A DNA stretch of 64,000 nt from JAPPHA01 sp965242975 (lineage in GTDB: Bacteria; Pseudomonadota; Alphaproteobacteria; Rhodobacterales; Rhodobacteraceae), in assembly GCA_965242975.1 (NCBI GenBank), contig CBDETS010000007.1, positions 1,116,001-1,180,000 of the forward strand. The letters are read 5' to 3'. This document shows positions 1 through 10,106 of this stretch, one piece after another (position 1 is the first letter of the stretch; every line of letters begins with the position of its first letter). The notes beneath the pieces were generated by a model, which worked only from the letters and a program-made list of their open reading frames with translations, was not told the origin of the DNA and did not search any database. The position numbers and the translations under genes were made by a program.

Positions 1-478
1 GATACCCTTCATCCAGGTATTTTGCGACGGAACACGCCATTTCGTCCGGTGTGCCCTGGGAAATCGCCCGATACAGCGCAACAGCGGGTTGAAGTTGACC
101 GCCAAGCAACGTGTGCAGCGGGCGATCGGTGACCTTTCCGGCAATGTCCCAGAGCGCAATGTCCAGGGGCGACTTGACATAGGGATGTCCGCGCAAGACG
201 GAATCCATGAGCTGGTTGATACGATTGATGTTTGTCGGGTCTGCTCCAATGAGATGCGGGGCAATCGTTTCGATTCCCGTGCGAACACCTGCGGGGTAGG
301 ACGGCAGATAAACTGGCCCGAGGGGACAGCATTCGCCGAAACCACTAATGCCCTCGTCGGTTTGGATTTCGACAATCGTGCTGTCAAACACTTCCACGAA
401 CTTACCGTCCGCCCATGCGTACTTTCCGTCTTTAAGAGGTAGTTCCGTTCTCCATGCACGGATCTTCGAAATCTTCAT
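1..478 (-). CDS. Enolase-superfamily dehydratase, cis-3-hydroxy-L-proline dehydratase-like (5' part only)
   Basis: The reading frame starts at the ATG at 476-478 on the minus strand and runs off the window start, so about 159 N-terminal residues are visible. They begin MKISKIRAWRTELPLKDGKY and contain GFGECCPLGP, then PLDIALWDIAGK, the usual capping-domain pattern of the mandelate racemase/muconate lactonizing branch. The N-terminus resembles cis-3-hydroxy-L-proline dehydratases, which dehydrate the amino acid on the way to proline. The barrel domain with the catalytic Lys and metal ligands lies outside the window, so substrate assignment rests on the N-terminal resemblance only. A 147-bp gap separates it from gor. 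Confidence 0.7.
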   Translation of the reverse strand, partial: MKISKIRAWRTELPLKDGKYAWADGKFVEVFDSTIVEIQTDEGISGFGECCPLGPVYLPSYPAGVRTGIETIAPHLIGADPTNINRINQLMDSVLRGHPYVKSPLDIALWDIAGKVTDRPLHTLLGGQLQPAVALYRAISQGTPDEMACSVAKYLDEGY

Positions 479-625
479 GTGTCCTGCTCTCCGGTCTTCC
501 TCACTTCGCAAGCCACTTTCCTGCGGGCGTGCGGTGCCGGACTTTCAAATCCGACGATACGCCGTGTCGGCTACAGTCCTGGATCGGTCACAATCCCGTG
601 TTGTCACCCCAATCCCGTTAACCAT

Positions 626-1990
626 TCAAATCGATCGTGCGGGACGTGCCATCGTCACAAGCTCTTCGGCAGCAGTCGGATGCACGGCGACGGTGCGATC
701 GAAGTCATCCTTTCCGGCACCCATCTTGACCGCAATTCCCGCCAGTTGAATCATTTCGGCGGCTCCCGGCCCAACGATGTGGCATCCCGACACCTTCCCC
801 GTGGACCTCGCGACGACAAGTTTCATCAGCATGAGCTCGTCACGCCCGGACAACGCGGAAGACATGGGACGAAACATTGACTCGTAGATGTCGACGTTGG
901 AGGATCCAGACCCGTTGAACATTGCCTGTTCCTCCGTCAAACCGACGGTTCCGGCTTCCGGTTGCGTGAATACGGCCGTGGGAACGGTCAGGTGATCAGG
1001 TTTCGTCGGCACTCCCTCGAACACGGTTCGCACAAACGCGACTCCCTCACGAATGGCGACAGGCGTCAGGTTGACCCGGTTGGTCACATCGCCGACGGCG
1101 TAGACTGACGGCACCGACGTCCTCGAGTAAGCGTCAACCACGATCTCGCCGTTCGCACCCAATTCTACACCGAGTTCCCCGAGTCCCAGATTTCCGGAAT
1201 TCGGGCGCCGCCCTGTCGCGTAAAGTACGATATCCGCGTCGTGACTCTGGCCGTTCGAATCCGTCACCGAGAGCCGTTCACCGGACTTCTCGATCGAGAT
1301 GACGTTCGTCTCGAGACAAAGTCTTACGCCCCGATTGCACATTCCATCTGCGATGGCCTGACGGATCCCGCCATCAAATCCCCGCAGGATCTGTTCTCCC
1401 CGATAGAGCTGGGTGACGTTCGAGCCGAGACCGTTGAGGATGCCGGCGAATTCACACGCAATGTATCCGCCCCCAATGATGATCGACCGCGACGGAAGTC
1501 CTTCCAGGTCAAACACCTCATTCGAAGTAATTGCATGTTCCGAGCCAGGCACATCCGGTACAAACGGAGACCCGCCGGTCGCGACGAGAACATGCTTCGC
1601 CACATGACGTTCTCCGGTTGAAAGCCCGACCGAATGAGGATCCAGGACCTTGGCCCGGCAATCGAAAACCTCGACGCCAGCCCGTCGCAAGTTGGAACGG
1701 TAAATCCCCTCCAGACGCTCCAGTTCGCGATCCTTTGCCAAGATCAGCGCGTTCCAGTCAAATGTGCTGTGCCCGACCGACCACCCGAAGCCATGCGCGT
1801 CTTCAAATGCCGAAGAGAAACTGGAAGCGTAAACAAGGAGTTTTTTCGGCACGCATCCTCGAATGACGCAGGTGCCGCCCATCCGGAACTCTTCTGCCAG
1901 CGCCACCCGGGCACCGGTTTCGGCGGCCATCCTCGCGGCACGAACGCCGCCGGAACCGCCGCCAATGACAAAGAGGTCAAAGTCAAACAT
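626..1990 (-). CDS. gor: Glutathione-disulfide reductase
   Basis: 454 residues, the usual length for this FAD flavoenzyme, which reduces glutathione disulfide with NADPH in the cytosol. The N-terminal FAD-binding GGGSGG is at residues 10-15, the redox disulfide is C41/C46 in GGTCVIRGCVPKK, a second nucleotide-binding GGGYIA lies mid-protein, and YAVGDV marks the second FAD contact. The C-terminus carries the catalytic HPTAAEE motif. It lies 74 bp downstream of rpiA on the same strand and may share its transcript. Mercuric or dihydrolipoamide reductase is less likely because of the RGCVPKK variant and the close fit to Gor. Confidence 0.93.
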   Translation of the reverse strand: MFDFDLFVIGGGSGGVRAARMAAETGARVALAEEFRMGGTCVIRGCVPKKLLVYASSFSSAFEDAHGFGWSVGHSTFDWNALILAKDRELERLEGIYRSNLRRAGVEVFDCRAKVLDPHSVGLSTGERHVAKHVLVATGGSPFVPDVPGSEHAITSNEVFDLEGLPSRSIIIGGGYIACEFAGILNGLGSNVTQLYRGEQILRGFDGGIRQAIADGMCNRGVRLCLETNVISIEKSGERLSVTDSNGQSHDADIVLYATGRRPNSGNLGLGELGVELGANGEIVVDAYSRTSVPSVYAVGDVTNRVNLTPVAIREGVAFVRTVFEGVPTKPDHLTVPTAVFTQPEAGTVGLTEEQAMFNGSGSSNVDIYESMFRPMSSALSGRDELMLMKLVVARSTGKVSGCHIVGPGAAEMIQLAGIAVKMGAGKDDFDRTVAVHPTAAEELVTMARPARSI

Positions 1991-2064
1991 GGGCTGAGTC
2001 TACCGTCTTCGGCATCCGAACCCGGATCCGGCGCTCGCAGGGTCGACGGGCGCCCGTCCACGCC

Positions 2065-2826
2065 TCAACACGTGACGACTTGTCCATCCCCTGCCCCCAC
2101 CGCGCACTCGCTTACCATGTTGATGAACAAACCGGTCTCGATGACCCCTGGAATGCAGTTAAGCGCGCGGCTGAGTTTTCCTGCGTCCCCGATCGTGCCC
2201 AGATACAGGTCCAGAATCGCGTTGCCTTCGTCAGTAACGTAAGGATTCCCGCCCCGTTCTCTCCAGTCAGTCGAGAATTCTTGATAACCGCATGAACGAA
2301 GTTCGGTACATATCCGGGATTGCGTCGTCAGCTTCCCGAACGGGATGACCTCGACCGGTACGGGAAATGAGCCCAGGACATCAACCATTTTGCTCTCGTC
2401 CACGATCACGACAAACCTGTCCGACGCGGCGGCAACGATCTTTTCGCGGAGCAGTGCGCCTCCACCGCCCTTGATCAAGTCCCTCCGGGGGTCGACTTCG
2501 TCAGCACCGTCCACGGTCAGGTCAAGTTGGCCGATCTGGTCAAGGTCCTCGACACCGATTCCGACTCCTCTCGCGACTTCGGCGCTACGGGCTGAGGTCG
2601 CGGTCGCCCTGATCCTCAACCCGTCCCGAACCTTTTCGCCCAGTAACCGAATGAAGATCTCGGCGGTGGAACCTGTTCCCATCCCGACGTTCATTCCGTC
2701 CTTGACCTGGGCAACGCCATGTCTGGCGGCAGCGATCTTGGCGATGTCTGCTGCGGCGCACGAATTCGAAGCGGCTCGTTGATCGCGCTTGCCTTTCGGG
2801 AAGTCAAAGTCACTCATGGACGTCAT
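2065..2826 (-). CDS. rpiA: Ribose-5-phosphate isomerase A
   Basis: 253 residues. It interconverts ribose 5-phosphate and ribulose 5-phosphate in the non-oxidative pentose phosphate pathway. Phosphate-binding GMGTGSTAE, the catalytic-site VDGADEVD and KGGGGALLREKI are all present, and the fold is complete to the C-terminus. Two in-frame ATGs lie three codons apart (2826 and 2817), so the exact start is open. The roughly 25 residues before the family-typical start are polar and may be poorly structured. It precedes gor on the same strand, a plausible redox/NADPH-linked pairing. Confidence 0.93.
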   Translation of the reverse strand: MTSMSDFDFPKGKRDQRAASNSCAAADIAKIAAARHGVAQVKDGMNVGMGTGSTAEIFIRLLGEKVRDGLRIRATATSARSAEVARGVGIGVEDLDQIGQLDLTVDGADEVDPRRDLIKGGGGALLREKIVAAASDRFVVIVDESKMVDVLGSFPVPVEVIPFGKLTTQSRICTELRSCGYQEFSTDWRERGGNPYVTDEGNAILDLYLGTIGDAGKLSRALNCIPGVIETGLFINMVSECAVGAGDGQVVTC

Positions 2827-3376
2827 TCAGGCCAACTCCAAAGGTGTCCGATTTTGACCGTCAATTCCAACGAATCCATGGTCCTGCGCAAGCGAAAACC
2901 GACGTCGGCACCCTGCGTGGCTTCCTCCTCGCGGGCTCAACGGTCCGTGTGCACGCCGTTCGGGAGGTATTCAGGCGGGCACCCCTTTGTGGCCGCCAAG
3001 ACTCCGGGCACCGAGGCCGACCGACGGCGGAGACAGCTTCGCGGCGCGTCAACAGTTCCTGCCGCGCTACCGCGGCTCCGTTTTCGGAAACGTGTTGCCA
3101 CGCACTGTTCGAGGTTATACGGGTAGAGAGCGGGCTGTCGCCTGGGCAGGTGACATCATGTTCCGGTTGCACCGGGTATTATACATCAGCCGAATCGACT
3201 GCGCTAACAGACCTGACGCTGGAAGGCCGTACACACTCTCCGTGGCCGGGTTTTACCGGCAGGAAGTGCGCAAACCGATCAAAAGACGCCGGAATCGGAC
3301 ACTTTGCGGCTTCGAACCCGGCTTACGGTTGATCCGGTTGACGTAACTGCCGTCATGCGTCCGTCAGGCGACCCCG
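2827..3376. other. 550-bp gap between rpiA and sdaA, no gene seen
   Basis: The divergent promoters for rpiA (minus) and sdaA (plus) must lie here. Open frames of about 100 codons exist on both strands but have arginine/proline-rich, non-conserved-looking translations. I see no tRNA, riboswitch or clear terminator. Confidence 0.5.
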
Positions 3377-4753
3377 ATGTATCTCAGCGTATTTGACCTG
3401 TTCAAGATCGGCGTTGGTCCGTCCAGTTCGCATACCATGGGCCCGATGGTCGCCGCCGGCCGATTCCTCAGGTGCATTCGTGACAGGCAACTTCCCGTGA
3501 AACGGCTTCAGTGCTCGCTTCACGGTTCACTCGCATTTACGGGCAAGGGTCACGGAACCGACCGGGCCGTAATCCTCGGATTTGCCGGGTTCAGACCGGA
3601 CACGTTCAATTTCGAGAAGGCCGTCGCGGCTTTGGACGATGCGCAGACATCGGCGGTAGTGGAACCGCCCGGATTCGGCCGGTTCGAATTCGACCCCGCC
3701 ACCGACCTGGTCTTTGACTACGAAATGCGCCTTGACCGTCACCCAAATGGCATGATCATGAAAGGGCTCGACGCAAGCGGGGCCACTGTCCTTGAGCAAT
3801 CCTACTTTTCGGTCGGCGGCGGTTTCGTCCTGACGGATGACGAATTTGATGCAGGTGAAACGAACCGGATCGCCGGACCTGACGTTCCATTGCCGTTTCG
3901 GTCGGCGGCGGAATTGCTCGCGCTCACCGAGAAACACGACATGTCAATCGCCGAAATCGCATTTGCCAACGAATGCACCCTCGACAATCCCGCTGCCGTT
4001 CGCGCCCGGTTGCTTCGTATCTGGCGGGCCATGAATGGATGTATTGATGCTGGCCTGTCTCACGAGGGGGCGCTTCCCGGGGGGCTCAATGTACGCAGGC
4101 GCGCAAAATCCATTTACGAATCCCTGATGGCGGAGCGGGGCCGCAACGTGTTGACGCCGCACATCGTGAACGACTGGATTTCAGCCTACGCCATGGCCGT
4201 CAACGAGCAGAATGCGGCGGGAGCACAGGTCGTCACGGCGCCGACGAATGGCGCGGCTGGCGTAATTCCGGGAACGTTTCGATACTACCTGGATCACGTC
4301 TCCGGCTCGGATGAATCAGATTCGATTGATTACCTTCTGACCGCGGGAACGATCGGTGCAATCATCAAGACGAACGCGTCGATTTCCGGTGCCGAAGTCG
4401 GGTGCCAGGGAGAGGTCGGTTCCGCGTCTGCGATGGCTTCCGCCGGTTTATGCGCAATTCTGGGCGGTTCGCCGAAACAAGTGGAAAACGCAGCCGAGAT
4501 CGCGCTCGAGCATCATCTGGGTATGACATGCGATCCGGTAAAAGGCCTGGTGCAGGCGCCATGTATCGAGCGGAACGCGCTCGGGGCCATCAAGGCCGTG
4601 TCATCGGCGTCACTTGCCCTCCGGAGCGATGGCGACCATCTCATTCCCTTGGATGCCTGCATCGAAACCATGCGCCAGACCGGTATCGACATGAGCGACA
4701 AGTACAAGGAAACCTCGACCGGAGGGCTCGCCGTGAACACCCCGGTTTGCTGA
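3377..4753 (+). CDS. sdaA: L-serine ammonia-lyase (4Fe-4S, single chain)
   Basis: 458 residues, matching the fused single-chain type. It deaminates L-serine to pyruvate and ammonia using an oxygen-labile 4Fe-4S cluster. The N-terminal beta domain starts MYLSVFDLFKIGVGPSSSHT, with the SSSHT substrate loop. The catalytic alpha domain has APTNGAAGVIPG and the three cluster cysteines in GAEVGCQGE, GMTCDPVKG and QAPCIERN. It ends 38 bp from the convergent thiamine pyrophosphokinase gene. No regulator is next to it. Confidence 0.93.
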   Translation: MYLSVFDLFKIGVGPSSSHTMGPMVAAGRFLRCIRDRQLPVKRLQCSLHGSLAFTGKGHGTDRAVILGFAGFRPDTFNFEKAVAALDDAQTSAVVEPPGFGRFEFDPATDLVFDYEMRLDRHPNGMIMKGLDASGATVLEQSYFSVGGGFVLTDDEFDAGETNRIAGPDVPLPFRSAAELLALTEKHDMSIAEIAFANECTLDNPAAVRARLLRIWRAMNGCIDAGLSHEGALPGGLNVRRRAKSIYESLMAERGRNVLTPHIVNDWISAYAMAVNEQNAAGAQVVTAPTNGAAGVIPGTFRYYLDHVSGSDESDSIDYLLTAGTIGAIIKTNASISGAEVGCQGEVGSASAMASAGLCAILGGSPKQVENAAEIALEHHLGMTCDPVKGLVQAPCIERNALGAIKAVSSASLALRSDGDHLIPLDACIETMRQTGIDMSDKYKETSTGGLAVNTPVC

Positions 4754-4791
4754 TCGGGCGGGGGTCCGGGCCTGCCCGTGGGGCCGCCTCG

Positions 4792-5463
4792 TCACTGGCT
4801 CAATACCTGAATGACCGCTTCCAGTTCGCTGCGGGGCAACATGATCAAGAGATTCCCGTGCTCGACCTGGATTTCCAACCGGGAGGACGTCGTCACGTTG
4901 GAGGTCCCGATCGTTCCTGACGGATGGAGTTCGAGACCGTCCAGAGGCCACTTCAACCCCTTGCTTCGTGCCGAGACTCGACCGAACGGGAATAACGAGA
5001 CCGTTGTCCTCCTCGGTACCGGCATGCCCAGCGATGCCGGAACCCGAAAACAGACCTCGCGCGGGGTCATAATCAAGGCCGGATGGGTTGCGAAACGTGC
5101 CAGAGACGCGAGTGCCGCCAACTGGTGATCCAGGCGAAACCCGGTGAATCCGACGCAGACGATCAACGGTGCCGCGACAATTGAAAGGCACTTGTCAAAG
5201 TCGGTGGAATCCTGATCGGTCATGTGGACCAGATTTACTGAAAACCGTTCGCGGGCCTCCGTCGAAATCGAATCCAGGTCGCCGACCACGAGGTCAGGCT
5301 CGAGGCCCAGTTCGAGAGCACGGTTGGCCGCGCCGTCCGCGCAAACGAGTACGGGTGCCAACTCGACCGCGGCCCGAAGTTCGCTCTCGGCGAAATCTCC
5401 CGCACCGAGTATCGTGACCGCGGTACGGTATTCCCTCTTCCTGATTGCCACACTCCCGGACAT
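4792..5463 (-). CDS. Thiamine pyrophosphokinase
   Basis: 223 residues from the ATG at 5461-5463 (MSGSVAIRKREYRT). An upstream in-frame start would add 47 residues that do not resemble the family. It transfers pyrophosphate from ATP to thiamine, making thiamine diphosphate. Diagnostic segments are ILGAGD near the start, CADGAANRAL, VVGDLDSI, the DQDSTDFDKCL catalytic acidic motif and GFTGFRLDHQLA. The C-terminal beta domain is present (GTSNVTTS). No TPP riboswitch is visible upstream. Confidence 0.88.
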   Translation of the reverse strand: MSGSVAIRKREYRTAVTILGAGDFAESELRAAVELAPVLVCADGAANRALELGLEPDLVVGDLDSISTEARERFSVNLVHMTDQDSTDFDKCLSIVAAPLIVCVGFTGFRLDHQLAALASLARFATHPALIMTPREVCFRVPASLGMPVPRRTTVSLFPFGRVSARSKGLKWPLDGLELHPSGTIGTSNVTTSSRLEIQVEHGNLLIMLPRSELEAVIQVLSQ

Positions 5464-5655
5464 CACCTGTTGGCACCACTCAAGTCTGATCCCGTACCTG
5501 ATCCCTGTTCGCGGCGGCACCGGATTCCATCTTCGAACCCCGGTATTCCGCGTTGCCGCTTGACGGCGGTCGGGGACTTGCGTCAGTTCGCTCCGTCCGT
5601 GCACGCCGCTTCCAATGGCAGCGGAGCATGCGCCCGGTTGCCGGACGCCGTCCCG

Positions 5656-5874
5656 TCATCGTCGGTCGGGCTCGTTCCGTCCAATTCCCCTGAAAATCGA
5701 ACGAAACGGCAAGGCCCAGGCAATGCCAACTCCGACATAGGTAACGAGTTCGACGATAACGGACGGACGATCAAACATGTTGATCGCAGTTACCGCGAGA
5801 ACAATGTAGATCGGCAGCCAGACAATCAGGATCACCACGGCCAGGCGTCGCCGTGTTCGGAGTCTGAGCTTCAT
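5656..5874 (-). CDS. DUF2842 small membrane protein
   Basis: 72 residues with two hydrophobic segments (about 10-30 and 39-57) separated by NMFDRPSVIVELVTYVG, ending in a charged tail. The pattern WLPIYIVLAVT ... FDRPS ... GIAWALPFRSIFRGIG matches the alphaproteobacterial DUF2842 family of unknown function. Its ATG overlaps the purA stop by 4 bp (ATGA), so it is probably translated by coupling behind purA. Function cannot be inferred beyond an inner-membrane location. Confidence 0.82.
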   Translation of the reverse strand: MKLRLRTRRRLAVVILIVWLPIYIVLAVTAINMFDRPSVIVELVTYVGVGIAWALPFRSIFRGIGRNEPDRR

Positions 5875-7166
5875 CGCGTGGCAAAAGGATTCGATACGCA
5901 GATGACGTCCTCTCTCTCAGGAGAGGTCGAAAGCAACGCAACCGGGCACTGGACAAGTTCTTCAATTCTCCGAATGTACTTGATCGCGGAAGCGGGCAGA
6001 TCGATCCACCTCCGGGCACCTGCCGTGCTCTCCGACCAGCCTTCAAGCGTTTCGTAAACCGGTTTGACACGCACCTGTTCATCCTCCGCGACTGGAAGCG
6101 AGGTGAGGCGATTCCCCCCAAGATCGTACCCGGTGCAGATCCTGACCTGTTCCAGGCCGTCCAGAACATCCAGTTTCGTGAGTGCAATGCCACTGACGCC
6201 GCTCGTAACGCAAGACTTTCGGACAAGAACGGCGTCAAACCAGCCACAACGACGGTGTCGTCCGGTCACGGTTCCTCTTTCGCGCCCGACTTCGGCGATG
6301 TGCCGCGCAGTCGCGTCGAACAGTTCACACGGGAAGGGTCCTTCTCCCACGCGGGTCGTGTATGCCTTGACAATCCCCAGCACGAACCCGGCCGCAGCTG
6401 GGCCAAGTCCTGATCCGGTCGCAACGGCCCCGGCCACGGTGTTTGACGACGTCACAAACGGATATGTGCCGAAGTCGACATCGAGATGAGTGCCCTGGGC
6501 TCCTTCGAACAGGATACGCGCGCCGGATCGATGACGGAAACCGAGTGTTTCCCAGGCAGATCCAGAAAATTTCAAGATCTTGGGCGCGACCTGCTCGAGA
6601 TCGAACTTCAATTTCTCCCGGTCGGCGGGTTCGACACCCAACCCGCTTCTCAAGGCATTGTGGTGCGAAAGCAAACGGTCCAGTCGCAGGTCCAAGGTCT
6701 TTTCATTTGCGAGATCGGCGACGCGAACCGCCCTCCGGCCCACCTTGTCTTCGTAGGCAGGCCCGATCCCCCGGCCGGTCGTGCCAATCCGGACCTTTCC
6801 AGCGTTTGCTTCCCTGATTCGGTCGAGTTCCGCATGGACAGGAAGAATGAGAGGAGCGTTTTCGGCAATCATCAGATTGTCGGGAGTGACGGCCACCCCC
6901 CGTGCGGAAACACTCTCGATCTCTTCAACAAGCGCCCATGGATCGAGCACGACCCCATTTCCGATGACGGACAACTTTCCTGGTCTCAGGATACCCGAAG
7001 GGAGGAGCGACAGCTTGAAGACCTGGTCATCGATGACTAGCGTATGCCCGGCGTTGTGACCTCCCTGGAATCGAACGATGATGTCAGCCTGTTCCGACAG
7101 CCAGTCGACAATCTTTCCCTTGCCCTCATCGCCCCATTGAGTGCCGATAACCGTTACGTTTGTCAT
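5871..7166 (-). CDS. purA: Adenylosuccinate synthase
   Basis: 431 residues from the ATG at 7164-7166 (MTNVTVIGTQWGDEGKGK). A further upstream in-frame start adds ten residues not typical of the family. It condenses IMP and aspartate with GTP in AMP synthesis. The P-loop-like GDEGKGK, the GGHNAGHT substrate loop, IGTTGRGIGP and TKLDVLDGL are all present. The 3' end overlaps the DUF2842 gene by 4 bp. The start is preceded by about 500 bp without a clear gene. Confidence 0.95.
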   Translation of the reverse strand: MTNVTVIGTQWGDEGKGKIVDWLSEQADIIVRFQGGHNAGHTLVIDDQVFKLSLLPSGILRPGKLSVIGNGVVLDPWALVEEIESVSARGVAVTPDNLMIAENAPLILPVHAELDRIREANAGKVRIGTTGRGIGPAYEDKVGRRAVRVADLANEKTLDLRLDRLLSHHNALRSGLGVEPADREKLKFDLEQVAPKILKFSGSAWETLGFRHRSGARILFEGAQGTHLDVDFGTYPFVTSSNTVAGAVATGSGLGPAAAGFVLGIVKAYTTRVGEGPFPCELFDATARHIAEVGRERGTVTGRHRRCGWFDAVLVRKSCVTSGVSGIALTKLDVLDGLEQVRICTGYDLGGNRLTSLPVAEDEQVRVKPVYETLEGWSESTAGARRWIDLPASAIKYIRRIEELVQCPVALLSTSPEREDVICVSNPFATR

Positions 7167-7664
7167 GCCCCCGAATCCCGGATCTGGTCGTGTCAACAGA
7201 CCATATAATCTGCGCCATCCGGAGCTTGAAGCTCAATTCGACGATGGTGCCGCCCGCCGCCCCTGCGATCGCAATCCTTGCGATCGTGGCGCCGGGACGG
7301 CCACCGATCGCGCGCGTCATTCTCAGGTCAGGAACGGGGATTTCGGGTCCGGTTGAATTCGGTCTGTGCTCGATCATTCCCGCCGTCTCGCGGGTCAGTC
7401 AATAATTTCGGTCCCGACCATGTCACGAGATACCAACTTCGTCTCGACGCCGCCGCCAGGGGACGCCCTGGCGCGTGCGATGAGCATCGCTACGGGAAAC
7501 TGCGTCATGGAATTCGACCGCTCGGCGGTCTCTGTTGTCACATTCAAGGGAAGGCGGCATTCCGGGCGTCCAGAGGGCGAGATGCGGCATCAACACGGTA
7601 AAAATCGTCATTTGCCTGACCATGATCCGCGCAAAACCAGTGTGCCGCGGATGCTGCAGAGCAA
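7167..7664. other. Gap between the RND exporter end and purA start; one tiny ORF possible
   Basis: About 500 bp. The purA promoter should lie at the purA-proximal side. On the minus strand a 37-codon ORF (7395-7508, starts MTQFPVAMLIARARA, ends VGTEIID) has a reasonable amino-acid composition but no recognisable family and no strong ribosome-binding site, so it is mentioned rather than called. Other frames look non-coding. Confidence 0.35.
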
Positions 7665-10106
7665 CTACGGCCCAAGCATCGTCGTGGGCGGCATGTTCCC
7701 GGCCGGATCCGTTCCCGCGCCCGGAGACGGGGAGTCGCCCGCGTCCGCATCCCTGTCAACGCTCATGAGCAACGGAGGCAAAAGGAAGAAGTCCGCCATG
7801 AGAGCCAGGGCGATTACGAGTGCGGTGAGCTTGCCCATCCCGGAGTTCAGTTCGAAGCTGGAGAGACTCACGACGAAAAATCCTGCCACGAGCACGAGGG
7901 AAGTCGTGACCAGCGCACGTCCGACGGTCCTGAAGGCAACGCGCACCGCGTCGGGAGACGCAAGGCCCGTCTCGCGCCGGGCTCTGCGGTACTTGCTAAG
8001 GAAGTGTACGGTGTCATCAACCACTATGCCCAACGTCATGGTTGTCACCACCGACAGCGAAACCCCGATTTCTCCGACCGCAAGTCCCCAGATTCCGAAT
8101 CCCAGCGCCCCGGGAACGAGGTTCGGGACGAGACTCAAGAGACCCAGCCGCAGGGACCGCAGCGCGAAAATGAGGACGAAGGAAATTCCCACGAGCGCAA
8201 TCGTGGTGCCCGCAAGCATCGAGATGATGTTTCGCCGACCGAGGAATGCGAACATCAGCGTGGTGCCGGAACTTTCGGGGCGGACGATATGCGGTGCGTG
8301 GCGGGAGAGCCACCGCAGCGCGCGTTGATCAAGAGCGAGCACTTCGTTGGATGAAAGTGTCTGCGTCGCCACCGTCATCCGGGTGGCCGACTTGTCGACG
8401 TCGATCAGGTTGTTGAGATCGTGGCCGAACGGAAGCGACAACTCATAGAGAAGGAGGTATTGCGCCGCAAGTTCCCGGCTTTCGGGAAGCCTGTACTCGG
8501 TCGGGTCGTCTTCGTGCATGCTCATGTTGAGCTGCCTGAAGGTATCGGTGATGACGTTGACGTGGATCGTTTCCGGTTGCGCCTTGTACCATTCGGCGAA
8601 TGCCGCGACATCGGCGAGAAATTCCGGATCATTGATCCCGCCAGGCTCTCCCGCCCAAAGCGCATACTCCATTGTATAGAGGCCGGTAAGATTTTCGATC
8701 GTGAAGTCGGCATCCCGCCGAAATTCGATACTCTCGTCGAAATAGTTGAGGAAGACGTCATTCAGTTCGTTGCGGGAAATCGAGGCGACAAGCACGACGA
8801 CCGCGACCCCGGATCCCCACAGCAAGGTCCGGCGGTAGCGCACCACGAATTCCGCGAGCACGGCCATTGCAGTATCGAGACGGTACCCGGTTTCACGTAT
8901 CCGGATCGGAAGGAGGGAGAGCAGCGCGGGAAGGAACGTTACGGACAGCGCGAAGGCCGCGCCGACCCCGAAAGCGACGAAAGTTCCCAGCCCGCGGAAC
9001 GGCGGTACCTCGGAGAAATTCATGCTCAGGAAACCGAGCGCGGTGGTCAGGCTTGCGAGAAATACAGGCTGGAGGTTTACCCGTAGGGCCTCCGCGATCG
9101 CATCCTGCTTGATCCTGTCCGACTGAATATCCGGGCTCTGATGTTCGCCGCTTCGGTCGGAAGGCGTCCGGGATGCACGGTCACGCATGAACTGGACAAG
9201 GGCCGAAAATATGTGGACGCAGTTGGCTATTGCGACCGTCAGGACGACGATCGGTGAGATCGCGGAAGCCGCGGTCATCGGGATTCCAAGCCACCCGCCC
9301 ATGCCCACCGCGGTCATGACGGAGAACGCGACAACGAGCATGATTGCGAACGTGCCGCTGAACCCGCCCGTCAGGAACACGAGTGCCAGGGTCATTGCGG
9401 CAAAGCTCGCCGGGACGAGAACCTTGAGGTCACGCAGCGCCACCTCCATGAAGGTCTGGTTGAAAATCACCAGACCGGTCACGTACACCTCGAGGCCGGG
9501 GAATCGTTCCCGTGCCGCCTCCGCGAGAGTTCGAGCGGCGTTTGCCACCAGGGGACCTTCGAGCAACTCGTCGTCACCCGGCATTTGCACATCGACGTTG
9601 ATCCCGCTGACCTCTCCGTCTCGGGCAATGAGGCGAGCGGCAAGGCGCGGCTCCGTGAGGGCGATGGCACGAATTCGAGCCCGTTGAGTGGCGTCGCCGC
9701 GAGCAGCCTCGTCGACCAGGTCGCGTACCAGGATGTCGTCTCCGCCTGCGGTGGTGTGCTGGAAGTTGACGATGGAATCGACGCGGGTCGAATACGGAAT
9801 CTGCCAGGATTTCTCGGTAAGCCAGGCGATCGCTTCGAGCGCACTGACGGAGGTCGCGTTACGGTCCTCCGTGGCGACGGTAAAGAAGATGTTGTTGCTG
9901 TTCCCGAAGGTGTTCTCCATCTCCTCGTATGCACGGAGCTGCGGGTTGTCCTTCGAGAAGTAAATACGGTGATCGACCGAGAACTTGAGGAAGAACGTGC
10001 CACTCGCCGCCAGTCCGACAAGGGCAATGGTGGCGAAGATGATCGGCCACCGCAAACTGATGACCGCGCCGCCCAGCTGCGACTCGATCCCGCGGAACAT
10101 CGTCAT
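7665..10106 (-). CDS. RND superfamily (MMPL-type) exporter
   Basis: 813 residues from the ATG at 10104-10106 (MTMFRGIESQLGG); 26 extra in-frame residues upstream do not fit. The protein shows the duplicated RND layout: one N-terminal helix near residues 15-35, a large periplasmic loop beginning FSVDHRIYFSKDNPQ, a helix block around 230-420, a second periplasmic loop and a final helix block with GIVVDDTVHFLSKYR. The relatives are hydrophobe/sterol-type RND exporters of the inner membrane; the substrate is unknown. No membrane-fusion protein or outer-membrane channel is adjacent. It is followed by nothing co-directional before purA. Confidence 0.85.
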   Translation of the reverse strand: MTMFRGIESQLGGAVISLRWPIIFATIALVGLAASGTFFLKFSVDHRIYFSKDNPQLRAYEEMENTFGNSNNIFFTVATEDRNATSVSALEAIAWLTEKSWQIPYSTRVDSIVNFQHTTAGGDDILVRDLVDEAARGDATQRARIRAIALTEPRLAARLIARDGEVSGINVDVQMPGDDELLEGPLVANAARTLAEAARERFPGLEVYVTGLVIFNQTFMEVALRDLKVLVPASFAAMTLALVFLTGGFSGTFAIMLVVAFSVMTAVGMGGWLGIPMTAASAISPIVVLTVAIANCVHIFSALVQFMRDRASRTPSDRSGEHQSPDIQSDRIKQDAIAEALRVNLQPVFLASLTTALGFLSMNFSEVPPFRGLGTFVAFGVGAAFALSVTFLPALLSLLPIRIRETGYRLDTAMAVLAEFVVRYRRTLLWGSGVAVVVLVASISRNELNDVFLNYFDESIEFRRDADFTIENLTGLYTMEYALWAGEPGGINDPEFLADVAAFAEWYKAQPETIHVNVITDTFRQLNMSMHEDDPTEYRLPESRELAAQYLLLYELSLPFGHDLNNLIDVDKSATRMTVATQTLSSNEVLALDQRALRWLSRHAPHIVRPESSGTTLMFAFLGRRNIISMLAGTTIALVGISFVLIFALRSLRLGLLSLVPNLVPGALGFGIWGLAVGEIGVSLSVVTTMTLGIVVDDTVHFLSKYRRARRETGLASPDAVRVAFRTVGRALVTTSLVLVAGFFVVSLSSFELNSGMGKLTALVIALALMADFFLLPPLLMSVDRDADAGDSPSPGAGTDPAGNMPPTTMLGP